From Flexifilum sp963727545 (GTDB lineage Bacteria > Chloroflexota > Anaerolineae > Aggregatilineales > Phototrophicaceae), in NCBI GenBank assembly GCA_963727545.1, contig CAVSGS010000021.1:54701-118700 (forward strand): DNA of 64,000 nucleotides, in the 5' to 3' direction. A program made the translations under genes and the position numbers. Below, piece by piece: positions 1 to 9,104 of the stretch. Numbering within the stretch: position 1 is the stretch's first letter; each line of letters opens with the position of its first letter. The notes beneath the pieces are model-generated. The model saw nothing but the letters and a program-made list of their open reading frames with translations, was not told the origin of the DNA and ran no database searches.

Positions 1-101
1 CGCCTTCACCTCAACTGCGCTCATCAGCGAACGCGGTTATAATGTGAACACGAATTCGCACCGGGGCGCGCCGCTTTGCGCCGCGCAAAGGAGCTTTGTC
101 T

Positions 102-1127
102 GTGAATCGACTGACCAATCGTCGCCTAGCTCGCTTCGTGATTTTTGCTGCCCTGCTGATCGCTGTGGGGACGGCTGCCGCGCAGGATACTTTCCCGACC
201 CTGCCGCCGGTCGATACGCCCGCGCCGCAGCTCGAAATCCTCACGCCGCTGCCACCACCGCCGGAGACGGCGACCGCTGCCGCCGAGCAGCCCGCCGCCC
301 AACCCACTGAGCCGCCCGCGAGCGCGCTCGGCGTCGAGCAAACCGAAGCGCTCCCCAGCTTGATCGCCGCCCGTGCCGACCTCGAACTGTTGGCGACCAC
401 CGCCATCGGCTCGGCACAGCGTCCGCTCGGTTGGAGCGGCAGCATCGACGTCAACGATCCGCAGCTTGCCTTGTGGATCCGGCTCGACCTTGAAACACTG
501 GCAGGGATGGTCATGGGTGAGGATCAGCGTCCGCCGGGCTGGTTCGGCGTCGTGCCGAGCATTCCGTTGGCGATCGCCCGCGACATCCGCCACGATCTCG
601 AACTGTTGGCAGACGTGGTGATCGGCGCGACGGGTGTTCGTCCGGCTGGATGGACCGGCGACGACCCGATGATGCGCTGCTCGCGCGCGACACAATCCCT
701 GTTCACGCTGCTGCAAAGCCGGGGTCTCACCTTTGACATCGACTTCACACAGGCGGATTACTGCGCCGCCGCCGAGATCGCCGCGTCGCTCTACGTCGAG
801 CGCAACGTCTTACAGCCACCGCCGCAAACTGTTGCCAACGTCGGGCACTATCCTTACGTGACGGAAAACGCTTTCGCCGTCGCCTTCCTCGACCGCGCTG
901 CCCGCCATAAGATCGGCGTGCTGCCGGTCGGCACCGGCTTCGATACGCTGGGACGCAGCACCTTCGAGTTCTCGAACATGATGCTGATCCGCGGCGATAA
1001 CTTCCGCGTGTTCGTCGACTACACGACCACGCCGATCACCGATGCTGAATTCTACGCCCTGCCGGAGATCGGCAGCGCCGAGACCACCGATTGTCAAGCG
1101 GATTGGTGCGGTAAAGGGCTAGATTAG
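102..1127 (+). CDS. secreted protein with three internal RP-x-GW repeats, unknown function
   Basis: Seen: an N-terminal signal peptide (hydrophobic FVIFAALLIAVGTAAA followed by AQD), then a Pro/Ala/Thr-rich linker to about residue 90. Three imperfect repeats of about 40 residues follow, each with a D-L-E-x-L-A element and an R-P-x-G-W element. The C-terminal domain of about 170 residues has several Cys. The start is taken as GTG at 102 because AAAGGAG at 87-93 lies 8 bases upstream; TTG at 96 would be too close. The protein is probably exported and anchored or released outside the cell. I recognise no family and assign no function. It faces a second secreted protein convergently, with a REP palindrome between them. 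Confidence 0.7.
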   Translation: MNRLTNRRLARFVIFAALLIAVGTAAAQDTFPTLPPVDTPAPQLEILTPLPPPPETATAAAEQPAAQPTEPPASALGVEQTEALPSLIAARADLELLATTAIGSAQRPLGWSGSIDVNDPQLALWIRLDLETLAGMVMGEDQRPPGWFGVVPSIPLAIARDIRHDLELLADVVIGATGVRPAGWTGDDPMMRCSRATQSLFTLLQSRGLTFDIDFTQADYCAAAEIAASLYVERNVLQPPPQTVANVGHYPYVTENAFAVAFLDRAARHKIGVLPVGTGFDTLGRSTFEFSNMMLIRGDNFRVFVDYTTTPITDAEFYALPEIGSAETTDCQADWCGKGLD

Positions 1128-1146
1128 TCGTTTTTGTCACAACGAT

Positions 1147-1174
1147 GTAGGGGCGCACAGCCGTGCGCCCCTAC
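1147..1174. repeat. REP-like palindrome (GTAGGGGC family, core GCACAGCCGTGC)
   Basis: A 28 bp near-perfect inverted repeat with outer arms GTAGGGGC/GCCCCTAC lies between two convergent stop codons. It may also act as a bidirectional terminator, although it lacks a U-run. Confidence 0.85.
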
Positions 1175-1189
1175 GAAAACCCACGTCAC

Positions 1190-2809
1190 TTAATTCGCGC
1201 GTATTCCCGTAATGTGCAAACTGAAAACGCCATCACTGCTGATGCTCAGCCCGCCGTCGATCTCGGTCAGCGGCAGCGCCGGATCGCGCGGCGGTTGGAT
1301 CGCGATCGCGTCCAGCGCGCGCGGCGCGACGTAGAGCGCGGCATTCTGCGCGTTTTCGAAGGCTGCCGCCCATGCGCGGGCATTGCTCTGCGCCGGGGCA
1401 GCGATCACCTGTTGGACGAAGGGTTCGGTGGTGATGAACAGCGTCGTGTCGTTCGAGCCAAGCGCCAAGCGATCGCCGCCGCCCGGTAAACTGACGTAGG
1501 CGACCGGGACGCCGCTCACGGTCGTGCGCTCGACGTTGACTAACTGTGTGCCGCTGGGGTCGGTCAGCACCAACTTGGACGCCCGCTCGACCGCGTCGAC
1601 CACACGAGTCGGATCGCTGCTGCTGATCCACAGTGCCGCGCCGGTCGAACCATCATCAGCCGGGAACACCGCGAACAAGTACTCGCCGTCGATCAGCCGG
1701 TAGAGGTCGTCGAGCGACAAGCCCGCCAGCGACTCGCCTTGCGCGAGGATCGGCTGCACCTGCGCGATCAAGTCGGCGGCGGACGGCACTGGCGGCGATG
1801 TGGGCGTCGGGGGCGGCGTTGCGTCGACGATGGTACCGAATGATTCGCCACGCACGGGAACCAATAGTCCATACCCCAAACCGACCGACGCGCCCAGCGT
1901 CGTCACGTCGTAGCCGTCGAGCACGACGAAGCTGTCGGCGGGCGCGAGATACCCCAGCGTCAGCGGCGCATCCGGTGGCTCGATTTGGGCGTCGAGCGCG
2001 AAGGCGACGTCGGCGGTCATGCCCTGATCGTCGGCGCCAATGGCGATACCCAAACCGTCAATCGCCGCGCCGTCGAGCAGCGCCGTCTTGAACGCCGACT
2101 CGATTGGATGCAGCCGCAGCGCCGCTTCGACCACCGTCGCCAGCGATGGTGATCCCTGATCACCTAGCGTGGCAAGTTCATCTTGCAGCCACGAGCCATT
2201 GACGTAACCGGTGATCGGCGCGGCGGGCAATTGCGCGCGCACCCGCTGATAGCCGGGGCTTTGGGTCAGGTTTTCCGGTGCAGCGTGAAACAGCGCATCG
2301 ACCCCGGCAGCCGATCCCAGCCAGATCACCGACGAGCCGACCGCTACGGTATAGACTCCGGCGTAGTAGAGGGTGACACTGCCGTAATTCCCGTGATCGA
2401 AAGCTTGCTCCCGCAGTTGATCGACGAACGCCTGCGCGCCCGCCGGATCAGCAATCGGCAGCACGAAGGCGAAATCGCTGATCCCCGGCGACGTTCCCTC
2501 ATTGAGCACTAACGCCGCGGGGTTTCCAACCCACGGCAAGATGTCCGCCGCCGAAACCGCCGGTAAGCGATTCGCGACCACGAGGTCAAGCGCCGTTTGC
2601 GTGTCCGGCGCTTGGTAGGGGACGCCGAGCATCCCCAGCCACAGATTCGCGGCGGCGGTGAACGCCTGCTGACCGGTCGCGCTCGTATCCAGTTCGAGAT
2701 AAACCGGCGTGCTGCTAGGGACAAAAGCCGCCGGATCGATGGCAGCTTGTGCCCACACCGGCGCCGCCAGCACCAGTAAAATCAGCGAAAAACAGATCAC
2801 TCGTTTCAT
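1190..2809 (-). CDS. secreted DUF3352-like protein
   Basis: A 539-residue protein with a clear signal peptide (MKRVICFSLILLVLAAPVWA). The mature part opens with a segment of the type 'P-A-A-F-V-P-S-S-T-P-V-Y-L-E-L', typical of DUF3352-like exported proteins seen in Chloroflexota and Cyanobacteria. A Pro/Thr spacer near residues 325-345 separates two similar halves, suggesting a duplicated domain. It is cell-surface or extracellular, and its biochemical role is unknown. Start ATG at 2809 is followed directly by Lys-Arg, as expected for a signal peptide. The family assignment rests on pattern recall and is moderate. Confidence 0.65.
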   Translation of the reverse strand: MKRVICFSLILLVLAAPVWAQAAIDPAAFVPSSTPVYLELDTSATGQQAFTAAANLWLGMLGVPYQAPDTQTALDLVVANRLPAVSAADILPWVGNPAALVLNEGTSPGISDFAFVLPIADPAGAQAFVDQLREQAFDHGNYGSVTLYYAGVYTVAVGSSVIWLGSAAGVDALFHAAPENLTQSPGYQRVRAQLPAAPITGYVNGSWLQDELATLGDQGSPSLATVVEAALRLHPIESAFKTALLDGAAIDGLGIAIGADDQGMTADVAFALDAQIEPPDAPLTLGYLAPADSFVVLDGYDVTTLGASVGLGYGLLVPVRGESFGTIVDATPPPTPTSPPVPSAADLIAQVQPILAQGESLAGLSLDDLYRLIDGEYLFAVFPADDGSTGAALWISSSDPTRVVDAVERASKLVLTDPSGTQLVNVERTTVSGVPVAYVSLPGGGDRLALGSNDTTLFITTEPFVQQVIAAPAQSNARAWAAAFENAQNAALYVAPRALDAIAIQPPRDPALPLTEIDGGLSISSDGVFSLHITGIRAN

Positions 2810-2922
2810 CGTTTAGGCTTCCTTATCGTCTGCCTTCGACTATACAGCGAGATTGTACCTTTTTACCAAATTGCGAGGGAGTTCGTCACTCAAACGCTGG
2901 AATAATCTCACTTCATCTTTTG

Positions 2923-2951
2923 TTGACATTACCTTAATCTTGGCATAAACT
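2923..2951 (+). promoter_or_regulatory. sigma-70-type promoter for the leader/SWIM transcript
   Basis: TTGACA at 2923-2928, a 17 bp spacer and TAAACT at 2946-2951. It is the only strong promoter-like site in the 296 bp between the divergent genes, and it precedes a 15-codon reading frame and a terminator hairpin. Confidence 0.55.
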
Positions 2952-2983
2952 ACACAGAAAGCAGCACTTTGCAAGGGATACAG

Positions 2984-3031
2984 ATGTACGAGGATAAACT
3001 CTCTAAAGCAAGCCTAGTAAACGACCACTGA
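2984..3031 (+). CDS. putative 15-residue leader peptide
   Basis: ATG at 2984 is preceded by AAGGGA at 2973-2978. The frame reads MYEDKLSKASLVNDH and stops at TGA 3029-3031, immediately before a terminator hairpin. The order promoter, mini-ORF, intrinsic terminator, structural gene resembles translation-coupled attenuation. No run of one codon type is present, so the sensed signal, if any, is not obvious. Confidence 0.35.
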   Translation: MYEDKLSKASLVNDH

Positions 3032-3066
3032 AGCACGCGGCGTCGCCAGAAACCGCGTGCTTTTTT
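3032..3066 (+). terminator. intrinsic terminator inside the leader of the SWIM gene
   Basis: A 9 bp stem, AGCACGCGG with CCGCGTGCT, and a 12-base loop are followed by a T-run. It lies about 40 bp upstream of the SWIM-protein start codon, so it would stop most transcripts from the 2923 promoter unless it is regulated. Confidence 0.75.
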
Positions 3067-3105
3067 ATTTACACCATTTTCTCATATTTTAGGAGGAAAG
3101 ACGCC

Positions 3106-3600
3106 ATGGACTACGGGATGATCGGCAAAATCGAGAAGGCGAAACGCTACGCCCAACAGCCGGAACGAATCACCTTCCAATCCCTCTGCGCCAACTTTAA
3201 AGGCGACAACGATACCTATCAAGTCTGCCTAAGTCCTGAGGGTTGGGATTGCTCTTGCTCCGGTTTTCACACTCACGGCATTTGCCCGCACGTCATGTGT
3301 ATGGAGAAATTGTTCAAGCCCATGATCAAGCGGAACCCGCTGCGCTACGCACCGGGGCAGAACGTCGTCAGTGACGTGGACAAAGCGATGCGCTATGCCG
3401 ATGAGCCGGATCGCATCCAGTTTCAGGCGTTAGAAGTCACGTTCGATGGCGAAAACAGCCCGCATCATACCAGCTATGCCGACGACGTTTGGCACTGCGA
3501 CTGCTCGTTCTTCGCCAGCCGGGGTGTCTGCTGCCATACGATGGCAATGGAGCGGGTCCTCAAGGACATGATCACCACCGCGATGCCCATTGTCGGATAA
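3106..3600 (+). CDS. tandem SWIM zinc-finger protein
   Basis: A 164-residue protein made of two homologous halves of about 85 residues. Each half contains a SWIM motif of the form C-x-C-x8-C-x-H: C49, C51, C60, H62 and C131, C133, C142, H144. Each half is preceded by a conserved K-A-x-R-Y-A...P-x-R-I-x-F-Q segment. SWIM domains bind zinc and mediate DNA or protein interactions, usually as part of larger ATPases or transposases. A protein that is nothing but two SWIM units is unusual. The start is supported by AGGAGG directly upstream. It is likely cytosolic; its partner is unknown. Confidence 0.75.
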   Translation: MDYGMIGKIEKAKRYAQQPERITFQSLCANFKGDNDTYQVCLSPEGWDCSCSGFHTHGICPHVMCMEKLFKPMIKRNPLRYAPGQNVVSDVDKAMRYADEPDRIQFQALEVTFDGENSPHHTSYADDVWHCDCSFFASRGVCCHTMAMERVLKDMITTAMPIVG

Positions 3601-3654
3601 TTGGCAACAAATGGTTTCCCTGACATATTAAGGTGGTTTGTGGTACACTGTAAG

Positions 3655-3690
3655 GCGTTCGGGTTAGGTACCCCGAACGCTTTCGTTTTC
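3655..3690 (+). terminator. intrinsic terminator after the SWIM gene
   Basis: Stem GCGTTCGGG/CCCGAACGC followed by TTTCGTTTT, 55 bp after the stop codon. A promoter-like CTGACA-18-TACACT (3620-3649) lies just before it, so a short terminated RNA from here is also possible. Confidence 0.65.
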
Positions 3691-3774
3691 ACCAAAAATG
3701 AACCCAAATTGTTCGCTCGGTGTAGTAAAGGCGAACCTTTTTCCCCGTAGTGTGGTCGAAAAGTTCCGTAGCGC

Positions 3775-3803
3775 TTGACAGCATGTCGGGAATTTTGCAA
3801 ACT
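3775..3803 (+). promoter_or_regulatory. candidate promoter for the peptide ABC ATPase genes
   Basis: TTGACA at 3775-3780, 17 bp spacer and a weak CAAACT at 3798-3803, about 60 bp upstream of the TTG start of the OppD-like gene. Confidence 0.4.
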
Positions 3804-3865
3804 CTCACTACTTTTTAGACAATCGATGACACGGGTGGGCAGTTGTTCACAGGAGGACGGACGCA

Positions 3866-4897
3866 TTGGGCGTTTTAATGGATGTCAAGAACCTCGTAAC
3901 ACGGTTCTATACGCAAGAGGGAACGGTTTACGCCGTCAATGACGTATCCTACCAATTGCAAGAGGGTGAGACGCTTGGCGTAGTCGGCGAAAGCGGCAGC
4001 GGCAAGAGTGTTCACGCCCTGTCGATCATGCGCTTGATCCCTAGCCCCCCCGGCAAAATCGAGCGCGGCGAGGTTATTTTCGAAGGGCGCGACCTGCTCA
4101 AGCTGCCCAACGACGAAATGCGGTTGGTCCGTGGTGCTGAAATCGCCATGATCTTCCAAGACCCGATGACCTCGCTCAACCCGGTGCTCACTATCGGCAC
4201 CCAAATCACCGAAGCGCTCAAGCTGCACATGGGCATGAACAAGAACCAAGCCGACGCCCGCGCTATCGAGCTGCTGGAACTGGTCGGCATCCCGGATGCC
4301 GGGCGGCGCTTGAAAGCCTACCCGCATCAATTTTCGGGCGGTATGCGTCAGCGCGTGATGATCGCGATGGCACTCTCCTGCAACCCCAAGCTGTTGATCG
4401 CCGACGAGCCGACTACCGCGCTCGACGTGACCATTCAGGCGCAGATCATCGAACTCGCCAAGCGGCTCAAGGAGCAGTTGGGCATGGCGATGATTTGGAT
4501 CAGCCACGACCTCGGTGTCGTCGCCGGTCTCTCCGACAACGTGCAGGTGATGTACGGCGGCATGATCGTCGAGCGTGGTCCGGTTGTGGACGTGTTCAAG
4601 GACACCCGCCACCCCTACACCCTCGGCTTGCTCAAGTCACTCCCGCGCCATGACATCCGTCAAGGCGATCAGAAACTCACACAGATTGAAGGCGCTCCCC
4701 CGGATATGCGCAACGCGCCACTCGGTTGCCCGTTCTTCGCGCGCTGCAGCTACCGTATTCCCGGTCGGTGCGACGTGGAGATGCCGCCGCTGGTTCCGGG
4801 TCCCAACTCTAATCCGGAGCATATCAAAGCGTGTTGGGTCGACGTCCGCACCGGTGAGCCGCTGCTGGATCAACAAGGAGAAGCACAGCATGTCTAG
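3866..4897 (+). CDS. oppD: oligo/dipeptide ABC transporter ATP-binding protein, OppD/DppD type
   Basis: A 343-residue ABC ATPase. Walker A GESGSGKS at residues 41-48, the signature region FSGGMRQRVMIA, Walker B LLIADEPTTALD and the H-loop SHDLGVV are all present. The C-terminus has the oligopeptide-transporter Cys pattern (C-P-F-F-A-R-C). It energises uptake of peptides at the inner face of the membrane. TTG at 3866 is chosen because AGGAGG at 3851-3856 lies 9 bases upstream; ATG at 3878 would be 21 away. It overlaps the OppF-like gene by 8 bp. No permease or binding-protein gene is adjacent, so these must be encoded elsewhere. Confidence 0.93.
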   Translation: MGVLMDVKNLVTRFYTQEGTVYAVNDVSYQLQEGETLGVVGESGSGKSVHALSIMRLIPSPPGKIERGEVIFEGRDLLKLPNDEMRLVRGAEIAMIFQDPMTSLNPVLTIGTQITEALKLHMGMNKNQADARAIELLELVGIPDAGRRLKAYPHQFSGGMRQRVMIAMALSCNPKLLIADEPTTALDVTIQAQIIELAKRLKEQLGMAMIWISHDLGVVAGLSDNVQVMYGGMIVERGPVVDVFKDTRHPYTLGLLKSLPRHDIRQGDQKLTQIEGAPPDMRNAPLGCPFFARCSYRIPGRCDVEMPPLVPGPNSNPEHIKACWVDVRTGEPLLDQQGEAQHV

Positions 4898-5930
4898 CAC
4901 TGCTCCCGTTATGCGCGCCTCGTCGGACTACGCGAATGGCAGAGAAGCCCTCGTTCAAGTTCGGGGCTTGAAGAAACACTTCCCGATCGTCTCCGGGTTG
5001 GTTCTACAACGTCAAGTCGGCGCTGTGAAAGCCGTCGACGGCGTCAGCTTCGACATCTTCAAAGGCGAGACGCTCGGCTTGGTCGGTGAGTCCGGCTGCG
5101 GCAAGAGCACGACCGGTCGTACCGTCCTCCAACTGTACAAACCGACCGAAGGCTCGGTTGTCTTCGAGGGCAAGGAACTGACGGAACTGTCGGCATCGGA
5201 ACTGCGCGCGACGCGCCGCCGGATGCAGATGATCTTCCAAGACCCGTTCGCCTCGCTCAACCCGCGAATGTCGGTCGGCAACATCGTCAGCGAGCCGCTC
5301 CGCATCCACAAAGTGATCAGCAACAAAGCCGAGCTTCAGGAATTCGTCGAGCAGCTGCTGGAGCGCGTCGGTTTGAACCCCTACTACGTCAACCGCTACC
5401 CGCACGAATTCTCCGGCGGTCAGCGGCAGCGTATCGGTATCGCCCGCGCGCTGGCGCTCAACCCCAGCTTCATCGTCGCCGACGAGCCGATCTCGGCGCT
5501 CGACGTGTCGATTCAGGCGCAGGTCGTCAACCTGCTGGAAGAACTCCAGTCGGAACTGAACCTGACCTACCTGTTCATCGCCCACGACTTGAGCATGGTG
5601 CGCCACATCTGCGACCGCGTCGCCGTGATGTACCTCGGCAAGATCGTCGAAATCGGCACCACCGACGACGTCTACGACAATCCGCTGCACCCGTATACGC
5701 AGGCGCTGCTTTCCGCCGTGCCCGTCCCGGACCCGCTGCTGGAGCGCGGTCGTCAGCGGATCATCATCTCCGGCGACGTGCCCAGCCCGGCGCGCCCGCC
5801 GATCGGCTGCAACTTCAACACCCGCTGCCCAGTCGCCATTCCGGGCATGTGCTATCAGGAACCCGATCCCGAATTGGTGGAAATCACCGCCGGTCACTGG
5901 GTCGCCTGCCATCGCGTGACGCCGTTCTGA
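4890..5930 (+). CDS. oppF: oligo/dipeptide ABC transporter ATP-binding protein, OppF/DppF type
   Basis: A 346-residue partner of the upstream ATPase. Walker A GESGCGKST at about residues 66-74, signature FSGGQRQRIGIARAL, Walker B FIVADEPISALD, H-loop AHDLSMV. The C-terminal Cys-rich oligopeptide-transporter region (C-N-F-N-T-R-C-P) is present. The start ATG at 4890 has AAGGAG at 4875-4880, inside the 3' end of oppD. The two ATPases form the heterodimeric motor of an Opp/Dpp importer. Confidence 0.93.
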   Translation: MSSTAPVMRASSDYANGREALVQVRGLKKHFPIVSGLVLQRQVGAVKAVDGVSFDIFKGETLGLVGESGCGKSTTGRTVLQLYKPTEGSVVFEGKELTELSASELRATRRRMQMIFQDPFASLNPRMSVGNIVSEPLRIHKVISNKAELQEFVEQLLERVGLNPYYVNRYPHEFSGGQRQRIGIARALALNPSFIVADEPISALDVSIQAQVVNLLEELQSELNLTYLFIAHDLSMVRHICDRVAVMYLGKIVEIGTTDDVYDNPLHPYTQALLSAVPVPDPLLERGRQRIIISGDVPSPARPPIGCNFNTRCPVAIPGMCYQEPDPELVEITAGHWVACHRVTPF

Positions 5931-5952
5931 GCGATCAGCTAGGCTTAAATGC

Positions 5953-5984
5953 AAAAGAGGTATCCATGCGGATGCCTCTTTTTT
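5953..5984 (+). terminator. terminator of the oppDF transcript
   Basis: Stem AAGAGGTATCC/GGATGCCTCTT with a short loop, then a T-run, beginning 22 bp after the oppF stop. Confidence 0.8.
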
Positions 5985-6149
5985 GTTCACGTAAATTCCG
6001 GGACGACTATCCGCCCACCACCCCACTCCCCGTCTGTTTGCTGCTCAACGATGAGGCTTGACGAGTTTCGTGAAGATACCCACGCAGCGATCTTTTTGTA
6101 GACTTTCGCCTCATCACTGCCTTGTCGCTGCTGCTCGGCGACGCCGAGA

Positions 6150-6192
6150 GACTCCCCCTCGCCCCATGGAGAGGGGGTTGGGGGGTGAGGTT
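6150..6192. repeat. CTCACCCC/CCCTCTCC-type repeat
   Basis: One copy of the second dispersed repeat family: CCCCTC...CCATGGAGAGGGGG followed by a TTGGGGGGTGAGG flank. The surrounding 5985-6234 holds no supported gene. Confidence 0.6.
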
Positions 6193-6234
6193 GCTTTTAC
6201 AGCAGCGTTTGCTGAACAGATGACTCTTTACGGC

Positions 6235-6615
6235 TTACTCTAAACAGCGTTCATACGCCCGTTTTAGAAGTGGCAGAAAATCGTTTAGTGGCGTGGTATC
6301 GGGTACGAGCAAGTATTCGACTTGATCGTACTCCTCGTTGTAGGTCGTCATCCGACGATCAAATGTGCTGGCTTCGTCGTACACACGCTTGACATACAGA
6401 TAAAGCGTGTCTTGTCCGAAAGCAACTCCAAAAGCGACTTTACCATTTTCAGCGGGTTTAAACGCGCACCATCTACTGCGAAAATAGCCCTTTAAGTCCC
6501 ATCCCTGTTCCGCAACCAAACGTTCCAGCACCGAAATATACGTGTAGAACCAGTCTACGTGATATTCATCGGCAATAGCTCGGTAGTCGTCACGAGTGTA
6601 AGTCAATTTCGGCAC
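6235..6615 (-). CDS. small soluble protein, unknown function
   Basis: A 126-residue predicted cytosolic protein with mixed alpha/beta character. It is rich in Tyr and Asp, has no signal peptide or membrane segment, and I see no catalytic motif. GTG at 6615 is supported by an AGGAG about 9-10 bases upstream. It lies just downstream of recN and in the same direction, so it could be co-transcribed. No family recognised. Confidence 0.6.
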   Translation of the reverse strand: MPKLTYTRDDYRAIADEYHVDWFYTYISVLERLVAEQGWDLKGYFRSRWCAFKPAENGKVAFGVAFGQDTLYLYVKRVYDEASTFDRRMTTYNEEYDQVEYLLVPDTTPLNDFLPLLKRAYERCLE

Positions 6616-6648
6616 CGATCCCGCTCCTATTTCGAGCCTGTTATGCTC

Positions 6649-8456
6649 CTACAGCAGCGTTTGCTGAGCGGGCGGCTCGTGATTGTTGCCGTTGGGAACG
6701 CCGCTGTACGCGCGCTGCGAGCGCTTGTAATCGACCGCTTGCAGCAGCAGTTCGCGCGCGCTCTGGAAGCCGCTCTCGTTGGTCGTGCCCAGCATCGCCG
6801 CCAGTTCCTCGACGCGCTGGAATTCCTCGGTCAGCGGCACGATCTGCGTGTGCGTGCGCTCGCCCTCGATCAGCTTGAGCACGCGATAATGGCGGTCGGC
6901 ATACCCGGCAAGCTGCGCCAAGTGGGTCACGACCATCACCTGATGCTCGGCGGTCAGTTCCCACAGCTTTTCGCCGACCACGCTGCCGACGCGCCCGCCG
7001 ATGCCCTGATCGATTTCGTCGAAGATCAGCGTCGGCGTCTGGTCGGCTTGGGTCAGCACGCGCTTGAGCGCCAGCATGATCCGCGCCGCCTCGCCGCCGG
7101 AGGCGACTTTCGCCAGCGGGCGCAGCGGCTCGCCGGGATTGGCGCTCATCATGAACTCGACGTGATCGATCCCCGTGCTGTCGAACGCCAAGCGGCGATC
7201 GCCGACGTAGCAGCCGTTCGGATCGTCGTGCTGTTCCAGCGAGACCTCGAACTGCGCCCGCGCCATCCGCAGGTCGCCCAATTCGCGGACGATGCCCTTC
7301 GCTCAACTGCTTGGCGGCAGCGGTGCGCGCCCGGCTGATCCGGTCGGCGAGGTCGCCGATGTGCTTCAAGAATGAGGTTTCCTGCTTGCGCAGTTCGTTG
7401 AGGCGTTCCTCGCTGTGCTCGATGCTGTCGAGTTCAACCCGCGCGCGCTCGGCGTAGTCGATCACCAAGCCGAGCGTCGCCCCGTAGCGCCGCTTGAGCG
7501 TGTTGATCAGTTCAAGCCGTTCTTCCAGTTCGTCCAAGCGCTCCGGGTTGTACTCGACCGCGTCGGCGTAGCGCCGCAGCGAGATCGCCAACTCCTCGAC
7601 CTGCGCGGTCACTTCTTCGGAGAGGTCGTAATCCTCTTTCAGCCCGGCGTCGATATTCGCCAGCTTGCTCAAAATCGCCGCGACCTGCATCAACTGGTCG
7701 AGCGCGGGCATTTGCCCCGCCGGTGTGTCGTCGCCGTAGATCAGCGTGACCGCCTCGCCCGCCAGTTTCGCTAACTGCTCGCTGTTGGCGAGCCGCGTTG
7801 CGCTCGGCGCGGATTTCGTCGTCTTCGCCGGGGATCAGTTCCGCCGCGTCGATCTCCTCGACCTCACGGCGGAGGCGGTCGGCGCGCTTCTTCAGTTCGG
7901 CTTCGTCTTCCAGCAGATGCTTGATCTCGCTCCGCACGTCGCCCAAGCGGCTGACGACCGTCGCCAGCGCCGCCCGCGTGTCGATCAAGTCGGCGTAGCG
8001 GTCGAGCAGGTTGATGTGCTCTGACGGTTTCAGCAGCGAGAGATGGGCGCTCTGCCCGTGCACGTCGACCAGCAAATCGCCGATCTCGCTGAGCACGTCG
8101 AGGTTGACGGTCACGCCGTTGACGCGCGCCGCCGAGCGTCCATTGGAGCGAATTTCGCGCGTGAGGGTTACGACGTCCGCGCCGTTCTCGTCGAGCAGAT
8201 TGTCGCGTTCCAGCACCGGCTCGATCAACGCCTGCGTCGCGTGGTTGAGGCTGAACGTCCCCTCGATCACCGCGCGATCCGCCCCGGCGCGCACCATCGC
8301 AGCATCGGCTTTGCCGCCGAGCAGCAGTTCGACGGCATCGACAATGATCGACTTGCCCGCGCCGGTCTCGCCGGTGATCACGTTCAAGCCCCGCCCAAAC
8401 GTCAGTTCGAGCTGGTCGATAATGGCGAAATTGCTGATGCGGATTTCTTCGAGCAT
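6649..8456 (-). CDS. recN: DNA repair protein RecN (two apparent frameshifts)
   Basis: An SMC-like ATPase acting in double-strand break repair. The N-terminal part has MLEEIRISNFAIID and Walker A GETGAGKS; the middle is coiled coil; the C-terminal part has ASGGEAARIMLAL (signature), LIFDEIDQGIGG (Walker B/D-loop) and VVTHLAQLA. The reading frame changes twice, near 7793 (an extra base in the gcgGctcgcc context) and near 7298 (an extra base in gcgaAgggc). Joining the three frames restores a full-length protein of roughly 600 residues with every key motif, so sequencing or assembly indels are more likely than a pseudogene. It lies 9 bp downstream of the zinc-ribbon membrane protein gene. Confidence 0.9.
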
Positions 8457-8465
8457 AGCGCCTCG

Positions 8466-9056
8466 TTAAGATCGCAGTTTAAACCGACCATAAACCGCCG
8501 CGGCGACCAAGCCGACAAAGACCAGCAAGCCGAGGTCGCCGGTCAGCCGCTGGAAGATCAGGTCGAGGGTCAAATCAGGCACGCCGCGCCGCCCGGCAAA
8601 TTGCGCGTAGTACAGTAAGAACTGCACCACCCCGCCGAGCAGCCCGCCGATCACCGCGCCCGCCGCCGCGATATTGGCGGACTGGCGACCGCGCCGCCGA
8701 CTGGTCAGCCGCAGCGCAACTTCGCCGATGCCGCCGCCCGCCACCAAGCCCAAAATCAGCGAAAACAGCAGCCCAAAATTGATCGCGCTGATGATGGCTG
8801 ACGCTACGGCGGTCAGTCCGGCACAGACGCCAAAGATCAGCGTGTAGTCGGTCTGGGTCGCTTTGTAGTAGCCGTCTTGGATGCCGCGCACGCACTCCTT
8901 ACAGCGATAGCCCACCGGCGTCGGTACGGCGCACTCCGGGCACATCGGACGCCCGCATTTGTTGCAGCGCAGCGTCGTCGCCCGGTCAGGGTGGACGGTG
9001 CAGTAGAGCGTTTCTTCGGCTTCTTCCGGTTCGTGAACGTGTGGTGTATCAGTCAT
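8466..9056 (-). CDS. B-box/zinc-ribbon-type membrane protein
   Basis: The N-terminal 50 residues carry a Cys/His cluster (YCTVHPD...LRCNKCGRPMCPECAVPTP...YRCKECV), typical of B-box-like zinc-binding domains in bacterial membrane proteins. Four hydrophobic segments follow, with a basic loop RRRGR between the second and third. The start is taken at ATG 9056 (MTDTPHV), 11 codons inside the longest frame. It is predicted to be an inner-membrane protein with a cytosolic zinc domain; role unknown. It probably forms an operon with recN. Confidence 0.7.
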   Translation of the reverse strand: MTDTPHVHEPEEAEETLYCTVHPDRATTLRCNKCGRPMCPECAVPTPVGYRCKECVRGIQDGYYKATQTDYTLIFGVCAGLTAVASAIISAINFGLLFSLILGLVAGGGIGEVALRLTSRRRGRQSANIAAAGAVIGGLLGGVVQFLLYYAQFAGRRGVPDLTLDLIFQRLTGDLGLLVFVGLVAAAVYGRFKLRS

Positions 9057-9104
9057 AGTTCCGTTATCGACAAATTCGTCCCTTATCACAACAGAATTGC
9101 GTCC

